Source: an uncultured Psychroserpens sp. (GTDB lineage: Bacteria > Bacteroidota > Bacteroidia > Flavobacteriales > Flavobacteriaceae). From it: a stretch of 64,000 nt of DNA. Below are positions 43,864 to 53,265 of the stretch, piece after piece; position 1 is the first letter of the stretch; each line of letters opens with the position of its first letter. The translations under genes were made by a program, and so were the position numbers. Below the pieces are notes generated by a model that ran no database searches, was not told the DNA's origin, and saw only the letters and a program-made list of their open reading frames with translations. The stretch lies in contig NZ_CANLNS010000001.1 of NCBI RefSeq assembly GCF_947492715.1, positions 62,001 through 126,000 on the forward strand, given 5' to 3'.

Positions 43864-45120
43864 ATGAAAAAAATTACTTTATTATTTTTAGCTTTAATCG
43901 CATTCAACTTCACGAATGCCCAAGACACGTGTGCAACAGCGGTTGCTGTGTCGGCCGATGTAACAGTGACTGTTGCTGGTGTAGATGGTAGTGACATACC
44001 CACGCCAGAGTGCGCCGCAAACGCAGCAGATCCAGATCCAAGAACTGCTGGAGAATGGTATACATTCACTGCTTCTGTTGATGGTATAGCAAATATTACA
44101 TCAGATTTACCAGGTAGTGCTGGCGGAGATACACGTTTACATATTTACGAAGGAGCTTGTGGCTCATTAACATGTATTGGTGGAAATGATGACATTAATG
44201 GTGCAGCTGTAGGTGGAAATTATTTATCTGATGCTACATTTCTTGTAAGCAGTGGTGTTACCTATACATTTGCATGGGATGATAGATGGAGTGCTGGTGG
44301 ATTTGATTTTATCCTTACTGAAACTGCTGTAGATTGCAGTACTGACAGTCCTTATTCTTATGATTTTGCAGACATAAATCCGTTAATAGCATGCTATACT
44401 ATTGAAAATGTTGATGCCGATGCGACAACTTGGGGATACAACAATGGTAATGATTTTGACGGTGACGCCATGGATGATGGTGTTGGCTTAATTTTTCCAC
44501 AGGCAGCCGGAGTAGCAAAAGATGATTGGTTATATTTACCTGTTTTTAATGGTGTAGCCGATGCAGAATATACATTTACCGTAATGTATAATGTATTTAA
44601 TAATCCGGCACCAGCAGCAGAGGAATCTTTTGATATTGTTGTTTTAGACTCTCCATCTTCTGCGGCAGCTTCTCAATCTGTATTAGGTACTTACTCTGGT
44701 ATTACGCAAGCTGGTGATCTAGCGTCTTTGATACAAAATGCTTATACCAGTACTGTAAGTTATACGCCAACTGCAGATGGCGATTTCTATTTTGCCATTC
44801 ACTCAACCACTCCAGCAGCAAATAGTGGAATTATCATCTTATTTGATATCGCTGTAGATGCTACTTTAGGAGTTGAAGATTTTGAAACGAATGCATTCAC
44901 ACATTCTTATAATAAAACGACAGATGTGTTAACGCTTGAGTCTTCGGGTCAATCTTTTGATAATATTACCATATATAATATTCTAGGACAACAAGTTATT
45001 GACAAACAATTATCTCTAACGGAAGAGACGGTTCAAATGTCGTCTTTAAAAGATGGTGTTTATCTAGCTAAAGTTACCATAGAAGGCCAATCGAAAACCT
45101 TAAAACTTTTAAAACAATAA
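43864..45120 (+). CDS. T9SS type A sorting-domain secreted protein
   Basis: It encodes 418 residues: signal peptide 1-19 (cut at TNAQ), a pre-peptidase C-terminal-like beta domain (about 20-158; AGEWYTFTASVDGIANI, TRLHIYEGACGSLTCIGG), a second jelly-roll-like domain (about 160-330), and a T9SS sorting domain at the end (NITIYNILGQQVIDKQL, DGVYLAKV). No catalytic motif is seen, so a binding role is likely. Confidence 0.88.
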   Translation: MKKITLLFLALIAFNFTNAQDTCATAVAVSADVTVTVAGVDGSDIPTPECAANAADPDPRTAGEWYTFTASVDGIANITSDLPGSAGGDTRLHIYEGACGSLTCIGGNDDINGAAVGGNYLSDATFLVSSGVTYTFAWDDRWSAGGFDFILTETAVDCSTDSPYSYDFADINPLIACYTIENVDADATTWGYNNGNDFDGDAMDDGVGLIFPQAAGVAKDDWLYLPVFNGVADAEYTFTVMYNVFNNPAPAAEESFDIVVLDSPSSAAASQSVLGTYSGITQAGDLASLIQNAYTSTVSYTPTADGDFYFAIHSTTPAANSGIIILFDIAVDATLGVEDFETNAFTHSYNKTTDVLTLESSGQSFDNITIYNILGQQVIDKQLSLTEETVQMSSLKDGVYLAKVTIEGQSKTLKLLKQ

Positions 45121-45133
45121 AACGTTTCAACAT

Positions 45134-45167
45134 AAAAAAAGAGCTACAGTTTGTAGCTCTTTTTTTA
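45134..45167. terminator. Bidirectional terminator
   Basis: Stem AGAGCTACA / TGTAGCTCT with loop GTT, A7 before and T7 after. It separates the T9SS gene from the convergent rlmN, whose stop lies inside its right flank. Confidence 0.92.
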
Positions 45168-46205
45168 TGTTTTGTTTGCCAATTGACCGCAAGCCGCATC
45201 GATATCTTTTCCTCGAGAACGCCTCACCGTAACCGTAATATTATGAGCCTCTAACATAGACACATACATATCTATGGCTTTAGAATTAGCTTGTTGAAAC
45301 TCGCCATCATCAATAGGGTTATATTCAATTAAATTGACTTTACTAGGAGCGAATTTGCAAAATTTAATAAGTGCATCCACATCTTTTTTAGAATCGTTAA
45401 TTCCATCCCAAACCACATATTCGTATGTAATTCTATTTTTTGTTTTAGCATACCAATACTCTAAAGCCTCTCTTAAGTCCTCTAAAGGAAACGTAGCATT
45501 AAAAGGCATTATGGATGTTCGGGTTTCATTGATGGCAGAATGCAACGAAACAGCTAGCTTAAATTTCACCTCGTCATCGGCCATTTTCTTTATCATTTTA
45601 GGCACACCTGATGTTGATACCACAATGCGTTTTGGCGACATCCCCAAACCTTCAGGCGATGTGATTTTTTCTATGGCCTTGAGCACATTCTTATAATTCA
45701 TAAGTGGCTCTCCCATGCCCATAAACACAATATTACTAAGTGGTCTATTATGATATAATCTACTTTCTTTATCGATGGCCACAACCTGATCATAAATTTC
45801 ATCTGGGTTTAGGTTACGCATTCGTTTTAATCGTGCTGTGGCGCAAAATTTACAGTCGAGACTACAACCTACCTGACTCGACACACAGGCAGTTGTTCTA
45901 TTTTTTGCCGGAATTAAAACAGATTCTACTATAAGCCCGTCATGTAAACGCACTGCATTTTTAATCGTACCATCTGCGCTTTTTTGCATTTGGTCTACCT
46001 TAATATGATTGATTACAAAATGTGTTTCAAGTTTTTGGCGGGTTGCCTTTGAGATATTAGTCATATCCTCAAAAGTGTGAGCACCCTTACTCCATAGCCA
46101 TTCATAGACTTGGTTTCCTCGGAATGCTTTGTCGCCTTCTTTTACAAAAAAGTCTCTCAACTGTTCCTTTGTAAGCGCTCGAATGTCTTTCTTTTTAATG
46201 TCCAT
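45165..46205 (-). CDS. rlmN: 23S rRNA/tRNA adenine C2-methyltransferase RlmN
   Basis: It encodes 346 residues of a radical SAM methyltransferase. The 4Fe-4S cluster is held by Cys114, Cys118 and Cys121 (VGCSLDCKFCATA); FMGMGEPLMNY and VSTSGVPKMI are family motifs; the methyl-carrying C-terminal cysteine is in DAACGQL. It methylates C2 of A2503 in 23S rRNA and A37 in some tRNAs. Confidence 0.97.
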   Translation of the reverse strand: MDIKKKDIRALTKEQLRDFFVKEGDKAFRGNQVYEWLWSKGAHTFEDMTNISKATRQKLETHFVINHIKVDQMQKSADGTIKNAVRLHDGLIVESVLIPAKNRTTACVSSQVGCSLDCKFCATARLKRMRNLNPDEIYDQVVAIDKESRLYHNRPLSNIVFMGMGEPLMNYKNVLKAIEKITSPEGLGMSPKRIVVSTSGVPKMIKKMADDEVKFKLAVSLHSAINETRTSIMPFNATFPLEDLREALEYWYAKTKNRITYEYVVWDGINDSKKDVDALIKFCKFAPSKVNLIEYNPIDDGEFQQANSKAIDMYVSMLEAHNITVTVRRSRGKDIDAACGQLANKT

Positions 46206-46213
46206 ATATGTTG

Positions 46214-46221
46214 CAAAAATA
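46214..46221 (-). promoter_or_regulatory. -7 box TATTTTTG very close to the rlmN start
   Basis: The minus strand reads TATTTTTG, ending 8 bases before the rlmN ATG at 46205. The transcript would have a leader of only a few bases or none. Confidence 0.5.
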
Positions 46222-46280
46222 GGGTAAAATTACCTGATGGTATGCCTAAATATTCAATGTATGTCTAGCATTAGTGATTG

Positions 46281-46417
46281 CAGCGGCATCCTTTTTATGC
46301 ATTCTTAATAGGTTTGTCTTTTAATTCTAATCACTTAAGATAACAAACTATAAACGAAACATTAGAATTAACATAAAAAGATATAGCGGAAAGCACGCCC
46401 CTTTAGGGGAATGCCCA
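46281..46417. repeat. Structured dispersed-type repeat between queA and rlmN
   Basis: The element starts CAGCGGCATCC and ends in AGATATAGCGG...CGCCCCTTTAGGGGAATGCCC. It has nested inverted repeats: CTTTTTATG (46291-46299) with CATAAAAAG (46372-46380), and TTAATTCTAAT (46321-46331) with ATTAGAATTAA (46361-46371). A further CCCC-TTTA-GGGG hairpin lies at 46398-46409. I recall the AGATATAGCGG phrase from dispersed repeats of many flavobacteria. Confidence 0.55.
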
Positions 46418-46424
46418 AAATAAA

Positions 46425-46453
46425 AAAAGCCTTATGATAACACAAGGCTTTTA
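46425..46453 (-). terminator. Terminator after queA
   Basis: AAAAGCCTTATG pairs with CACAAGGCTTTT (one G:U), with A-rich sequence on the left that gives a U run on the minus strand. It lies 19 bp after the queA stop. Confidence 0.85.
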
Positions 46454-46471
46454 ATACTATATTGTTTTGTA

Positions 46472-47521
46472 TTAAATAATCAACATCGCATCACCATAGG
46501 TATAAAAACGATACTTTTCTTTAACAGCTTCTTCGTATGCTTCTTTCATAAAGTCATGCCCTGCAAATGCCGACACCATCATTAATAATGTTGACTTAGG
46601 TGTATGGAAATTAGTAATCATACTATTAGCTATACTAAAATCATAAGGTGGAAAAATAAATTTGTTTGTCCAACCAGAAAACTCATTTAGTGTTCCGCTT
46701 GACGATACCGAACTTTCGATAGCTCTCATGGCAGTAGTACCGACAGCACATACACGTTTTTTATCTGCAATTCCTTTATTAATAATATCTGTAGCCGGGC
46801 TTGTCACAAAAATTTCTTCGCTATCCATTTTATGCTTAGACAAATCTTCTACCTCAACAGGGTTAAAAGTTCCCAATCCTACGTGCAATGTTACTTCTGG
46901 CAACTCTACACCTTTAATTTCTAATCGCTTTAATAAGTGTTTAGAAAAGTGTAATCCAGCCGTTGGTGCTGCAACAGCTCCTTCGTTTTTAGCAAAGATT
47001 GTTTGGTAACGCTCTTCATCTTCTGGTTCAACATCTCTTTTAATATATTTTGGAAGTGGTGTCTGTCCTAGTTCTGTTAGTTTTCTTCTAAACTCTCCAT
47101 AAGATCCGTCATATAAAAAACGAAGTGTTCTACCTCTAGAGGTTGTATTGTCAATAACCTCTGCTACTAAAGTTTCGTCATCACCAAAATACAGCTTATT
47201 TCCTATTCTAATTTTACGAGCTGGATCTACCAATACATCCCAAAGCCGTTGTTCTTCATTTAGCTCTCTTAATAAGAATACTTCAATTCTTGCCCCTGTT
47301 TTTTCTTTGTTTCCGTATAAACGTGCAGGAAAAACTTTGGTGTTATTTAAGATCATAACATCACCTTCGTCAAAATAATCGATGACATCTTTAAATAGTT
47401 TATGTTCGATTGTTTGATTTTTTCTATCCAAAACCATTAATCTGGATTCGTCTCTTATATCTGAAGGACGCTCGGCCAATAATTCTTCTGGAAGGTCAAA
47501 ATTGAAGTGTGATAATTTCAT
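46472..47521 (-). CDS. queA: tRNA preQ1(34) S-adenosylmethionine ribosyltransferase-isomerase
   Basis: It encodes 349 residues with the family start [39 protein letters not shown] and [13 protein letters not shown]. It transfers and rearranges the ribose of SAM onto preQ1 in tRNA to give epoxyqueuosine. No other queuosine gene is in the window. Confidence 0.97.
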   Translation of the reverse strand: MKLSHFNFDLPEELLAERPSDIRDESRLMVLDRKNQTIEHKLFKDVIDYFDEGDVMILNNTKVFPARLYGNKEKTGARIEVFLLRELNEEQRLWDVLVDPARKIRIGNKLYFGDDETLVAEVIDNTTSRGRTLRFLYDGSYGEFRRKLTELGQTPLPKYIKRDVEPEDEERYQTIFAKNEGAVAAPTAGLHFSKHLLKRLEIKGVELPEVTLHVGLGTFNPVEVEDLSKHKMDSEEIFVTSPATDIINKGIADKKRVCAVGTTAMRAIESSVSSSGTLNEFSGWTNKFIFPPYDFSIANSMITNFHTPKSTLLMMVSAFAGHDFMKEAYEEAVKEKYRFYTYGDAMLII

Positions 47522-47610
47522 ATGTAATAGTTTTATTGATTTTAATAAGACTTAGAACATTTCCTTAATGTAATCGTAAAGGTTCAGTCGTGCTTATTTT
47601 TTGCAAGTTG

Positions 47611-47642
47611 CAAATATACAATCTCAACATAGGGGTTGTCAA
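47611..47642 (-). promoter_or_regulatory. Promoter of queA (-33 TTG, -7 TATATTTG)
   Basis: On the minus strand a TTGAC at about 47642 is followed after 21 bp by TATATTTG (47618-47611). The leader to the ATG at 47521 would be about 85 bases. Confidence 0.5.
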
Positions 47643-47656
47643 GTAAATTGGTGTAT

Positions 47657-48883
47657 TTATTTAGAAATTTTAAAACCTAGAGTTTTTAAGTCCTCCCAAA
47701 ATGTGGGATACGATTTTGAAACTACCATAAAATCCTCGATATACAGGCTTGTTTTTAAGGCGAGAGGCGCAAATGCCATAGCCATTCTATGGTCGTTATA
47801 TGTTTTTATGGTAACGTCTTTTTTGATATGTGCTGTTGCGTATAATTCTAAGGTGTCTTCTGAAATATCAACCTTTGCGTTGAGTTGCTCTAATTCATTT
47901 TGTAGCGCTACTAATCTGTCAGTTTCCTTTATTTTAAGTGTATGCAACCCGGACAGGTGGCAATTAACTCCTAAGCCAAGACAAGTTACTGCAATTGTTT
48001 GAGCAATATCTGGAGATTTATTAAGCTGAAATGCTACAGCCTTTTCTTGAATCTCTTCTACTTTTTTAAGTCTAATAGATTTATTTTCGAATGTGGTTTG
48101 AACGCCAAAAGTTCTATAGATATTTGCTAAGACGGCATCGCCTTGTAAAGACTCTTTTTTATAGGCTGTTAATTGGATTTCAGTATCAACTGGACTTAAA
48201 GCAACAATGCTATAAAAATAGGAGGCAGACGACCAATCGGATTCAACTGTAACATGGCGTGAATTCAAATCATTCGTTTTAGGTTTCACACTAATAATTT
48301 GATTTTCAAATGTGGTTTTAATTCCTAATTGATTCAATAAATTTAGAGTCATATTGATATAAGGAATTGATGTTATCTCTCCGTCTAAAGTTAATTCTAG
48401 TCCGTTTTCTAAACCAGACGCAATAAGCAATAATGCCGAAATGTATTGACTACTCACATTAGACTTTAAAGTGACCTTATTTTTCACTAAATATTTGCCC
48501 TTAATTTTAAGCGGAGGACATCCATGAGTTTCGAGATAAGAAATATCGGCTCCTAGCTGGTTTAAGGCATCTACCAATATTTCGATAGGTCGTTCCTTCA
48601 TTCTTTGGGAGCCTGTAAGAATAACTTCTCTACCCATTTGTTGTGCGAAATAGGCCGTTAAAAACCGCATAGCGGTTCCGGCATGGTGGATATCAATAAC
48701 ATCATCTACAGAATCTAAAGCCTTCTGCATGACCTTTGAATCGTCTGAATTTGAAATATTGTCTATCTCCAATTCTGGGTATAATGCTTTTAAAAGTAGT
48801 AATCTATTAGATTCACTTTTTGAGCCTGTTATTGTAATATGCGAGGTATTACGAATTGATGATTTATGAAGTTTTATAGTCAT
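47657..48883 (-). CDS. aroA: 3-phosphoshikimate 1-carboxyvinyltransferase (EPSP synthase)
   Basis: It encodes 408 residues, a divergent member: ITGSKSESNRLLLLKALYP, HHAGTAMRFLTAYFA (here DIHHAGTAMRFLTA), LTGSQRMKERPI, ESDWSSASYFYS and KETDRL are recognisable. It makes EPSP from shikimate-3-phosphate and phosphoenolpyruvate. The start ATG directly follows the T run of a hairpin (see 48884-48909), so no ordinary ribosome-binding spacer is available. Confidence 0.93.
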   Translation of the reverse strand: MTIKLHKSSIRNTSHITITGSKSESNRLLLLKALYPELEIDNISNSDDSKVMQKALDSVDDVIDIHHAGTAMRFLTAYFAQQMGREVILTGSQRMKERPIEILVDALNQLGADISYLETHGCPPLKIKGKYLVKNKVTLKSNVSSQYISALLLIASGLENGLELTLDGEITSIPYINMTLNLLNQLGIKTTFENQIISVKPKTNDLNSRHVTVESDWSSASYFYSIVALSPVDTEIQLTAYKKESLQGDAVLANIYRTFGVQTTFENKSIRLKKVEEIQEKAVAFQLNKSPDIAQTIAVTCLGLGVNCHLSGLHTLKIKETDRLVALQNELEQLNAKVDISEDTLELYATAHIKKDVTIKTYNDHRMAMAFAPLALKTSLYIEDFMVVSKSYPTFWEDLKTLGFKISK

Positions 48884-48909
48884 AAAAAAATTCCTGCCTA
48901 GGCAGGAAT
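48884..48909 (-). terminator. Hairpin with T run ending at the aroA start codon
   Basis: ATTCCTGC-CTAG-GCAGGAAT at 48890-48909 is a perfect 20-bp palindrome. On the minus strand it is followed by a T run and then, at once, the aroA ATG. It lies 3 bp past the stop of the MazG-like gene, so it can terminate that transcript or act as an attenuator for aroA. Confidence 0.75.
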
Positions 48910-48912
48910 GGT

Positions 48913-49239
48913 TTATTTTAGTTTGTCATTATTATGATGCCTATCGTGATCTCGTTTTGTTTTTTTGTCCATTTTTTTATCGAAAGCACTTTGCAAATCT
49001 ATTCCTGTTTGGTTTGCTAAACACAAAACTACAAAAACTACGTCTGCCAGCTCCTCTCCGAGGTCTTTATCTTTATCACTTTCTTTTTCGCTTTGTTCAC
49101 CATAACGTCTGGCAATTATTCGTGCCACTTCTCCAACTTCTTCGGTAAGTTGTGCCATATTGGTAAGCTCATTAAAGTATCTTACGCCATGAGTTTTAAT
49201 CCAATTATCAACATTGAGTTGCGCATTTTTTATGTCCAT
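48913..49239 (-). CDS. MazG-like nucleotide pyrophosphohydrolase
   Basis: It encodes 108 residues of the all-alpha NTP pyrophosphohydrolase fold with EEVGE (33-37) and EELADVVF, the metal-binding glutamates. It should hydrolyse nucleoside triphosphates or non-canonical nucleotides to monophosphates. The histidine/lysine-rich tail is unusual but short. It lies 2 bp after the DUF3857 gene on the same strand. Confidence 0.9.
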   Translation of the reverse strand: MDIKNAQLNVDNWIKTHGVRYFNELTNMAQLTEEVGEVARIIARRYGEQSEKESDKDKDLGEELADVVFVVLCLANQTGIDLQSAFDKKMDKKTKRDHDRHHNNDKLK

Positions 49240-49241
49240 AT

Positions 49242-51260
49242 CTAAACTTTTTTAAGAACCACTTGTTCTGATTGCTTCTCTACTATCATTTCAAAAAACT
49301 CTTTAAACACTTTATAGTCTGCTGAGTTAATAAAAGAGGTATTGATTTCTAAAGCAATATTAAATTGAAGAAAATTACCATTCTCTTTAACTCTATATGT
49401 GAATTTAGATTCACCGTCTTTAAATTCAAAGATACCACTCTCTGGTAATGATTCTACCTGATAGCCTTCAGGAATCATAATATTTATCATATACTTATCT
49501 TCAAAAGGGAAGATAAAATCAATAGGATACTGACGTTCTTCTAACTTAAACGGACACTCTTTTGTTGCCATAAAGAGCATTGGTGCAAAATATAAATTAT
49601 CTCCAATTTCATCTATACCATCATTAAGTGCATAGTTGTAAGATAACTTAACGGGCTCTGTAATATTTGTACCATTTTGGTATTCTACTTCAGTGACTTC
49701 AATATCTCCGTTGTTTTTTTCTAAACGCTTTCTATGCTCGTCATCACTAATTCCTGTGTTTCTTTTTCGATAAGACATTGCTAAGTGGTCTGTAATATTT
49801 CGTCTTACTTTTCCATTTACTGAGAAGTCATCGTTGATTTTCACATTTAACGCTGTAGACCCTTTAGCTTTCCCTGTTGGCCTTAATGACACCCATCTTG
49901 ATGTGCCATCATCCTTTATGACACGACCTTGCCAGTTTAGAACACGTTGCGGTAATACATTAGGCATACTATACATTTCTGTAGCATCAAATAGAGCGTA
50001 ACTATCTTGACTTTCTATCATACATATCACATAGTTAAAGCCCTTTCTTGTAGGAAACAATGGAACACCATGATCTTTAGTGCTTACTAAAACAGGTGAT
50101 GCATTAACCCCTTGAGATCGCAGCATAGCAATAAGTAAAAGGTTAATATCTGCTACATTACCTTCGCCTTCTTTATACGCTTTCCTAGTGCCTTTATGAG
50201 TTCTAAAACCGTATAACCCATTCCATTTTACTTTGGATTTTATATAGGATTGTAGAATAAATCCTTTTTGAAAATCATCAGTTGCCGATGCCATGAGCGT
50301 TGCAATATCATCCTTAAAAAAGTTAGATTTATTGAGTTGGTTTCCAAAATCGGACCCATCATATATAGATTTAGATACATTTTCCCAATTAGAAGAAAAG
50401 GATTTCTCGACAGCACCATAACTATTTAAAATGGCTGATAGCTCTAAACTCATTTTGGCTCTATAGTTATCCATATTACCTGCGTATGCTTCTCCTTTTA
50501 AGGATGGTATATCAGTTTCATTGGCCGTTAGAACATTTACCTTATACTCAAACGAGCCGCTAGAATAATTCTTAACACTTCTTGAAGCTTGATTGTTTTG
50601 AACAGTTTTTTTATAAGTGGCTGATTTGTTTTCTGTAGAACTTTTAATGTCTGGATAATAAAAAGCTCTAGGATTCACTTTTTTATTATACACATAGTAT
50701 TCTGGACTCGCTATTCTTAAATCTAGTTTATCAATTGGAATACTATATTGAAAAACAATATCATCAATGCCTAAAAAAGGAGATGTAACATTATAGACAA
50801 ACTCTATAATGCAACCTTCTTTTACATTAGGCATCGTAATCGTATTAATTTCAATAAACTCATTTGCGTCTTCTTCAAAAATTCCATCTTTTTTTAGCTT
50901 GTCTTTTTGAATTTTCCCATCAATCAAGTTGTAAGTATAGCCTTTGAGTCCACTTAATCGTTCAATACTCCCTCCGTTTCCACGATATAGGAAGATTTTC
51001 TCAGTAGCATAATCAAAACCTTCTTTATCGTATATTTTTATGCGTTCATGTACTTCTCGTCGCTGCATAAATCCCTTTTCATCCGCAAATTCAAAATAAA
51101 TATTTTCGTTTTTATACAATACAGCAGCACTAGCAGTTGAATCTATTGCATGTTGTTTTTGTTCTAACTCTTCTTTCGAGACTTTTCCAAATTTGTGATT
51201 TTGGGCATTGCCAGTTAAAGTAAATGCTACAAGGAGCATCGCGGTTAATAGTTGTTTCAT
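49242..51260 (-). CDS. DUF3857 protein with a degenerate transglutaminase-like domain
   Basis: It encodes 672 residues: signal peptide 1-20, DUF3857 domain (about 50-215), transglutaminase-like domain (about 315-430) and a beta C-terminal part (about 450-672). Alignment by eye with its neighbour places Ile372 where the catalytic cysteine belongs (GNVADINLLL) and Tyr410 where the histidine belongs (FNYVICM); Asp425 is kept. So it is probably not a protease or transglutaminase but a binding partner. It lies 15 bp after the paralogous gene. Confidence 0.88.
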   Translation of the reverse strand: MKQLLTAMLLVAFTLTGNAQNHKFGKVSKEELEQKQHAIDSTASAAVLYKNENIYFEFADEKGFMQRREVHERIKIYDKEGFDYATEKIFLYRGNGGSIERLSGLKGYTYNLIDGKIQKDKLKKDGIFEEDANEFIEINTITMPNVKEGCIIEFVYNVTSPFLGIDDIVFQYSIPIDKLDLRIASPEYYVYNKKVNPRAFYYPDIKSSTENKSATYKKTVQNNQASRSVKNYSSGSFEYKVNVLTANETDIPSLKGEAYAGNMDNYRAKMSLELSAILNSYGAVEKSFSSNWENVSKSIYDGSDFGNQLNKSNFFKDDIATLMASATDDFQKGFILQSYIKSKVKWNGLYGFRTHKGTRKAYKEGEGNVADINLLLIAMLRSQGVNASPVLVSTKDHGVPLFPTRKGFNYVICMIESQDSYALFDATEMYSMPNVLPQRVLNWQGRVIKDDGTSRWVSLRPTGKAKGSTALNVKINDDFSVNGKVRRNITDHLAMSYRKRNTGISDDEHRKRLEKNNGDIEVTEVEYQNGTNITEPVKLSYNYALNDGIDEIGDNLYFAPMLFMATKECPFKLEERQYPIDFIFPFEDKYMINIMIPEGYQVESLPESGIFEFKDGESKFTYRVKENGNFLQFNIALEINTSFINSADYKVFKEFFEMIVEKQSEQVVLKKV

Positions 51261-51275
51261 GGTTAGATATTTAAT

Positions 51276-53177
51276 TTAATTGGAGGTAAGTACGACTTTA
51301 GTTTTATCGTGTTTAACAATAGCAGACATAAATGCACGAAAATCATTATAGTCTTCTTTTGGGTAATAACCCTTGTTTAATATTTGGGTTCTTTTGTATA
51401 CCAATTCGTGATCTGAGCGTTTTTCAATGGAAAACTTATAAACACCAAATTTATTAGAGATTTCAAAAGGTTTAGGCATAGCCTCTACCTTTAAACCAGC
51501 GTCTATTTTAATAACGAACTCATCAACGTCTTTATAACCTCTTTCAATTTGAAAATCTAGTGTTCGGTTTTCATAACGTGTAGGTATACCTTCTACTCTA
51601 TTAAATGCATTGGGTTGAAACAATAGACGTTTCCCACTTTTAGTTGCAAAATTAGATGATGATACGTCAACTTTTTCAGTAAATACGATATTCTCTTTGT
51701 CGTTAATAAACTCAATGTTTTTTACTGAAAGATTATTGATATGACTCCAATATTCTTTAAAATACAACTCTTGATCCCTCAACGGTTGGTTTTGAACACC
51801 CTCGTGTAAGGCATACTGGTAACCATAGGTTTTAATTGTAACATCTCCATTAATTTCTCCAGTTGCCGAAAGCGTCACATTAGCTTTGGTGCGTTGCAGA
51901 TTATCCTCTTCGCCATAGGTTGTTGTATGAACAATTTTTCCGCCTTCAGGTGTAATCAACAAAGCATCACGATCATCTGTAAAACTAGCAATAAAACCAA
52001 ACGGATTAGTTTGACTGGTACACTCTAACCAAATATCTTGATCTTCATTAGGTACACATAGCACTACATGATTTCCCTCGGTTGCAGAGAAATCCTTATC
52101 AACACTTGTTAAGTTTTTACCTCCATAAATGACAGCATAGTGGGCTTCTACACCTACTTCTTTTAGTAAGGCCTTTGTATAATTAGACAAGCCTTTACAA
52201 TCTGCATAACCTAAACGTTCTACATCTTCGGCGAGCATAGGTTTCCAGCCTCCAATACCTACTTGCACACTAATATATCTCGTTTTTTCTTGCATATAAT
52301 TATATACAATTTTTGCCTTTTCTACAGCTGTTGTTGCATCTTTAGTGAGGTCTTTAATTTCGATTTTAATCTCTTCTGGAAGTGACTCTGTACCTGTTAG
52401 TAACTTATCGTACATCCATTTTCCGAAATCTTCCCAGTTGTTATTAATTCCTCTAACACCTTCCATTTCAAATTCGGTTAGTGCAACTCTCAAAACAGGT
52501 GCAAATGTTGCAAATGCAGGACTATAGGCTTCAGGCTTTATTGCCATCAAGTTTTTAGCTTTATAATGCAAGTCACCAAGTGTTTCAATATCAAAGTCTT
52601 CAAAATTAACAGCTTTTGTTTTTAATTCAACACCCGAATTATTAGTGACGTTATACTCAGAGTTTTGTGTACTCGCATAAAACCCTTCAATGGGTCTCCA
52701 ACTTGGAAAAAATGCGGTGCTATTATACTCCACTTCAACCTCGTATAACACAGTATACGGATAACTAATAGGTGTATAATCTAAATACTTAACACGATTA
52801 TCCGAATATAAAGTTCCGCCGCTAACAGCACTTACATCTTCAAAATCTCTTTCCTTAAATTTCTTGATTTCCTTGCCATTTTTATCAAAAACCCTTGCCT
52901 CCAATGACTTAATTTTTATATGTTCGTCATAAGACTCGACTGTGCCTTGATAACGTATTCCCTCTTCATTAAAAACAGTCACTATACGTTTTCTTTTATA
53001 TAAAAACTTATTGTAAGCCTTAACCTCAATGGCAACATTATCATATCTAATTACAGCGTTAGACTTTGTATATAAATGTAAAGGAATTGTAGACGATTTG
53101 AGCAAATCGTCATCTTGAGCTATTACTACAGATGATAAAAGCATCAAGCATAGTGTGGTCAAAAATTTGAAGGGCAT
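51276..53177 (-). CDS. DUF3857/transglutaminase-like exported protein, catalytic triad present
   Basis: It encodes 633 residues: signal peptide 1-20, DUF3857 domain (about 40-190), transglutaminase-like domain (about 280-390) with Cys327 (GYADCKGLSNY), His370 (GNHVVLC) and an acidic residue in DIWLECT, then a beta-rich C-terminal region. The triad suggests a papain-like hydrolase or transamidase acting in the periplasm. It is the upstream member of a tandem pair. Confidence 0.9.
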   Translation of the reverse strand: MPFKFLTTLCLMLLSSVVIAQDDDLLKSSTIPLHLYTKSNAVIRYDNVAIEVKAYNKFLYKRKRIVTVFNEEGIRYQGTVESYDEHIKIKSLEARVFDKNGKEIKKFKERDFEDVSAVSGGTLYSDNRVKYLDYTPISYPYTVLYEVEVEYNSTAFFPSWRPIEGFYASTQNSEYNVTNNSGVELKTKAVNFEDFDIETLGDLHYKAKNLMAIKPEAYSPAFATFAPVLRVALTEFEMEGVRGINNNWEDFGKWMYDKLLTGTESLPEEIKIEIKDLTKDATTAVEKAKIVYNYMQEKTRYISVQVGIGGWKPMLAEDVERLGYADCKGLSNYTKALLKEVGVEAHYAVIYGGKNLTSVDKDFSATEGNHVVLCVPNEDQDIWLECTSQTNPFGFIASFTDDRDALLITPEGGKIVHTTTYGEEDNLQRTKANVTLSATGEINGDVTIKTYGYQYALHEGVQNQPLRDQELYFKEYWSHINNLSVKNIEFINDKENIVFTEKVDVSSSNFATKSGKRLLFQPNAFNRVEGIPTRYENRTLDFQIERGYKDVDEFVIKIDAGLKVEAMPKPFEISNKFGVYKFSIEKRSDHELVYKRTQILNKGYYPKEDYNDFRAFMSAIVKHDKTKVVLTSN

Positions 53178-53201
53178 TTAGTTTAGAGTTTTTGTTTAAT
53201 A

Positions 53202-53218
53202 GCTATATCAAATATAGC
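53202..53218 (-). promoter_or_regulatory. -7 box inside a 17-bp inverted repeat before the DUF3857 operon
   Basis: GCTATAT-CAA-ATATAGC is a perfect inverted repeat. On the minus strand it contains TATATTTG (53216-53209), a TAnnTTTG box 32 bp before the ATG at 53177. Confidence 0.45.
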
Positions 53219-53265
53219 AGTTTTATTTTAACGTTTTGTGTAAAAAACCGAAAAGCATTACGCCA

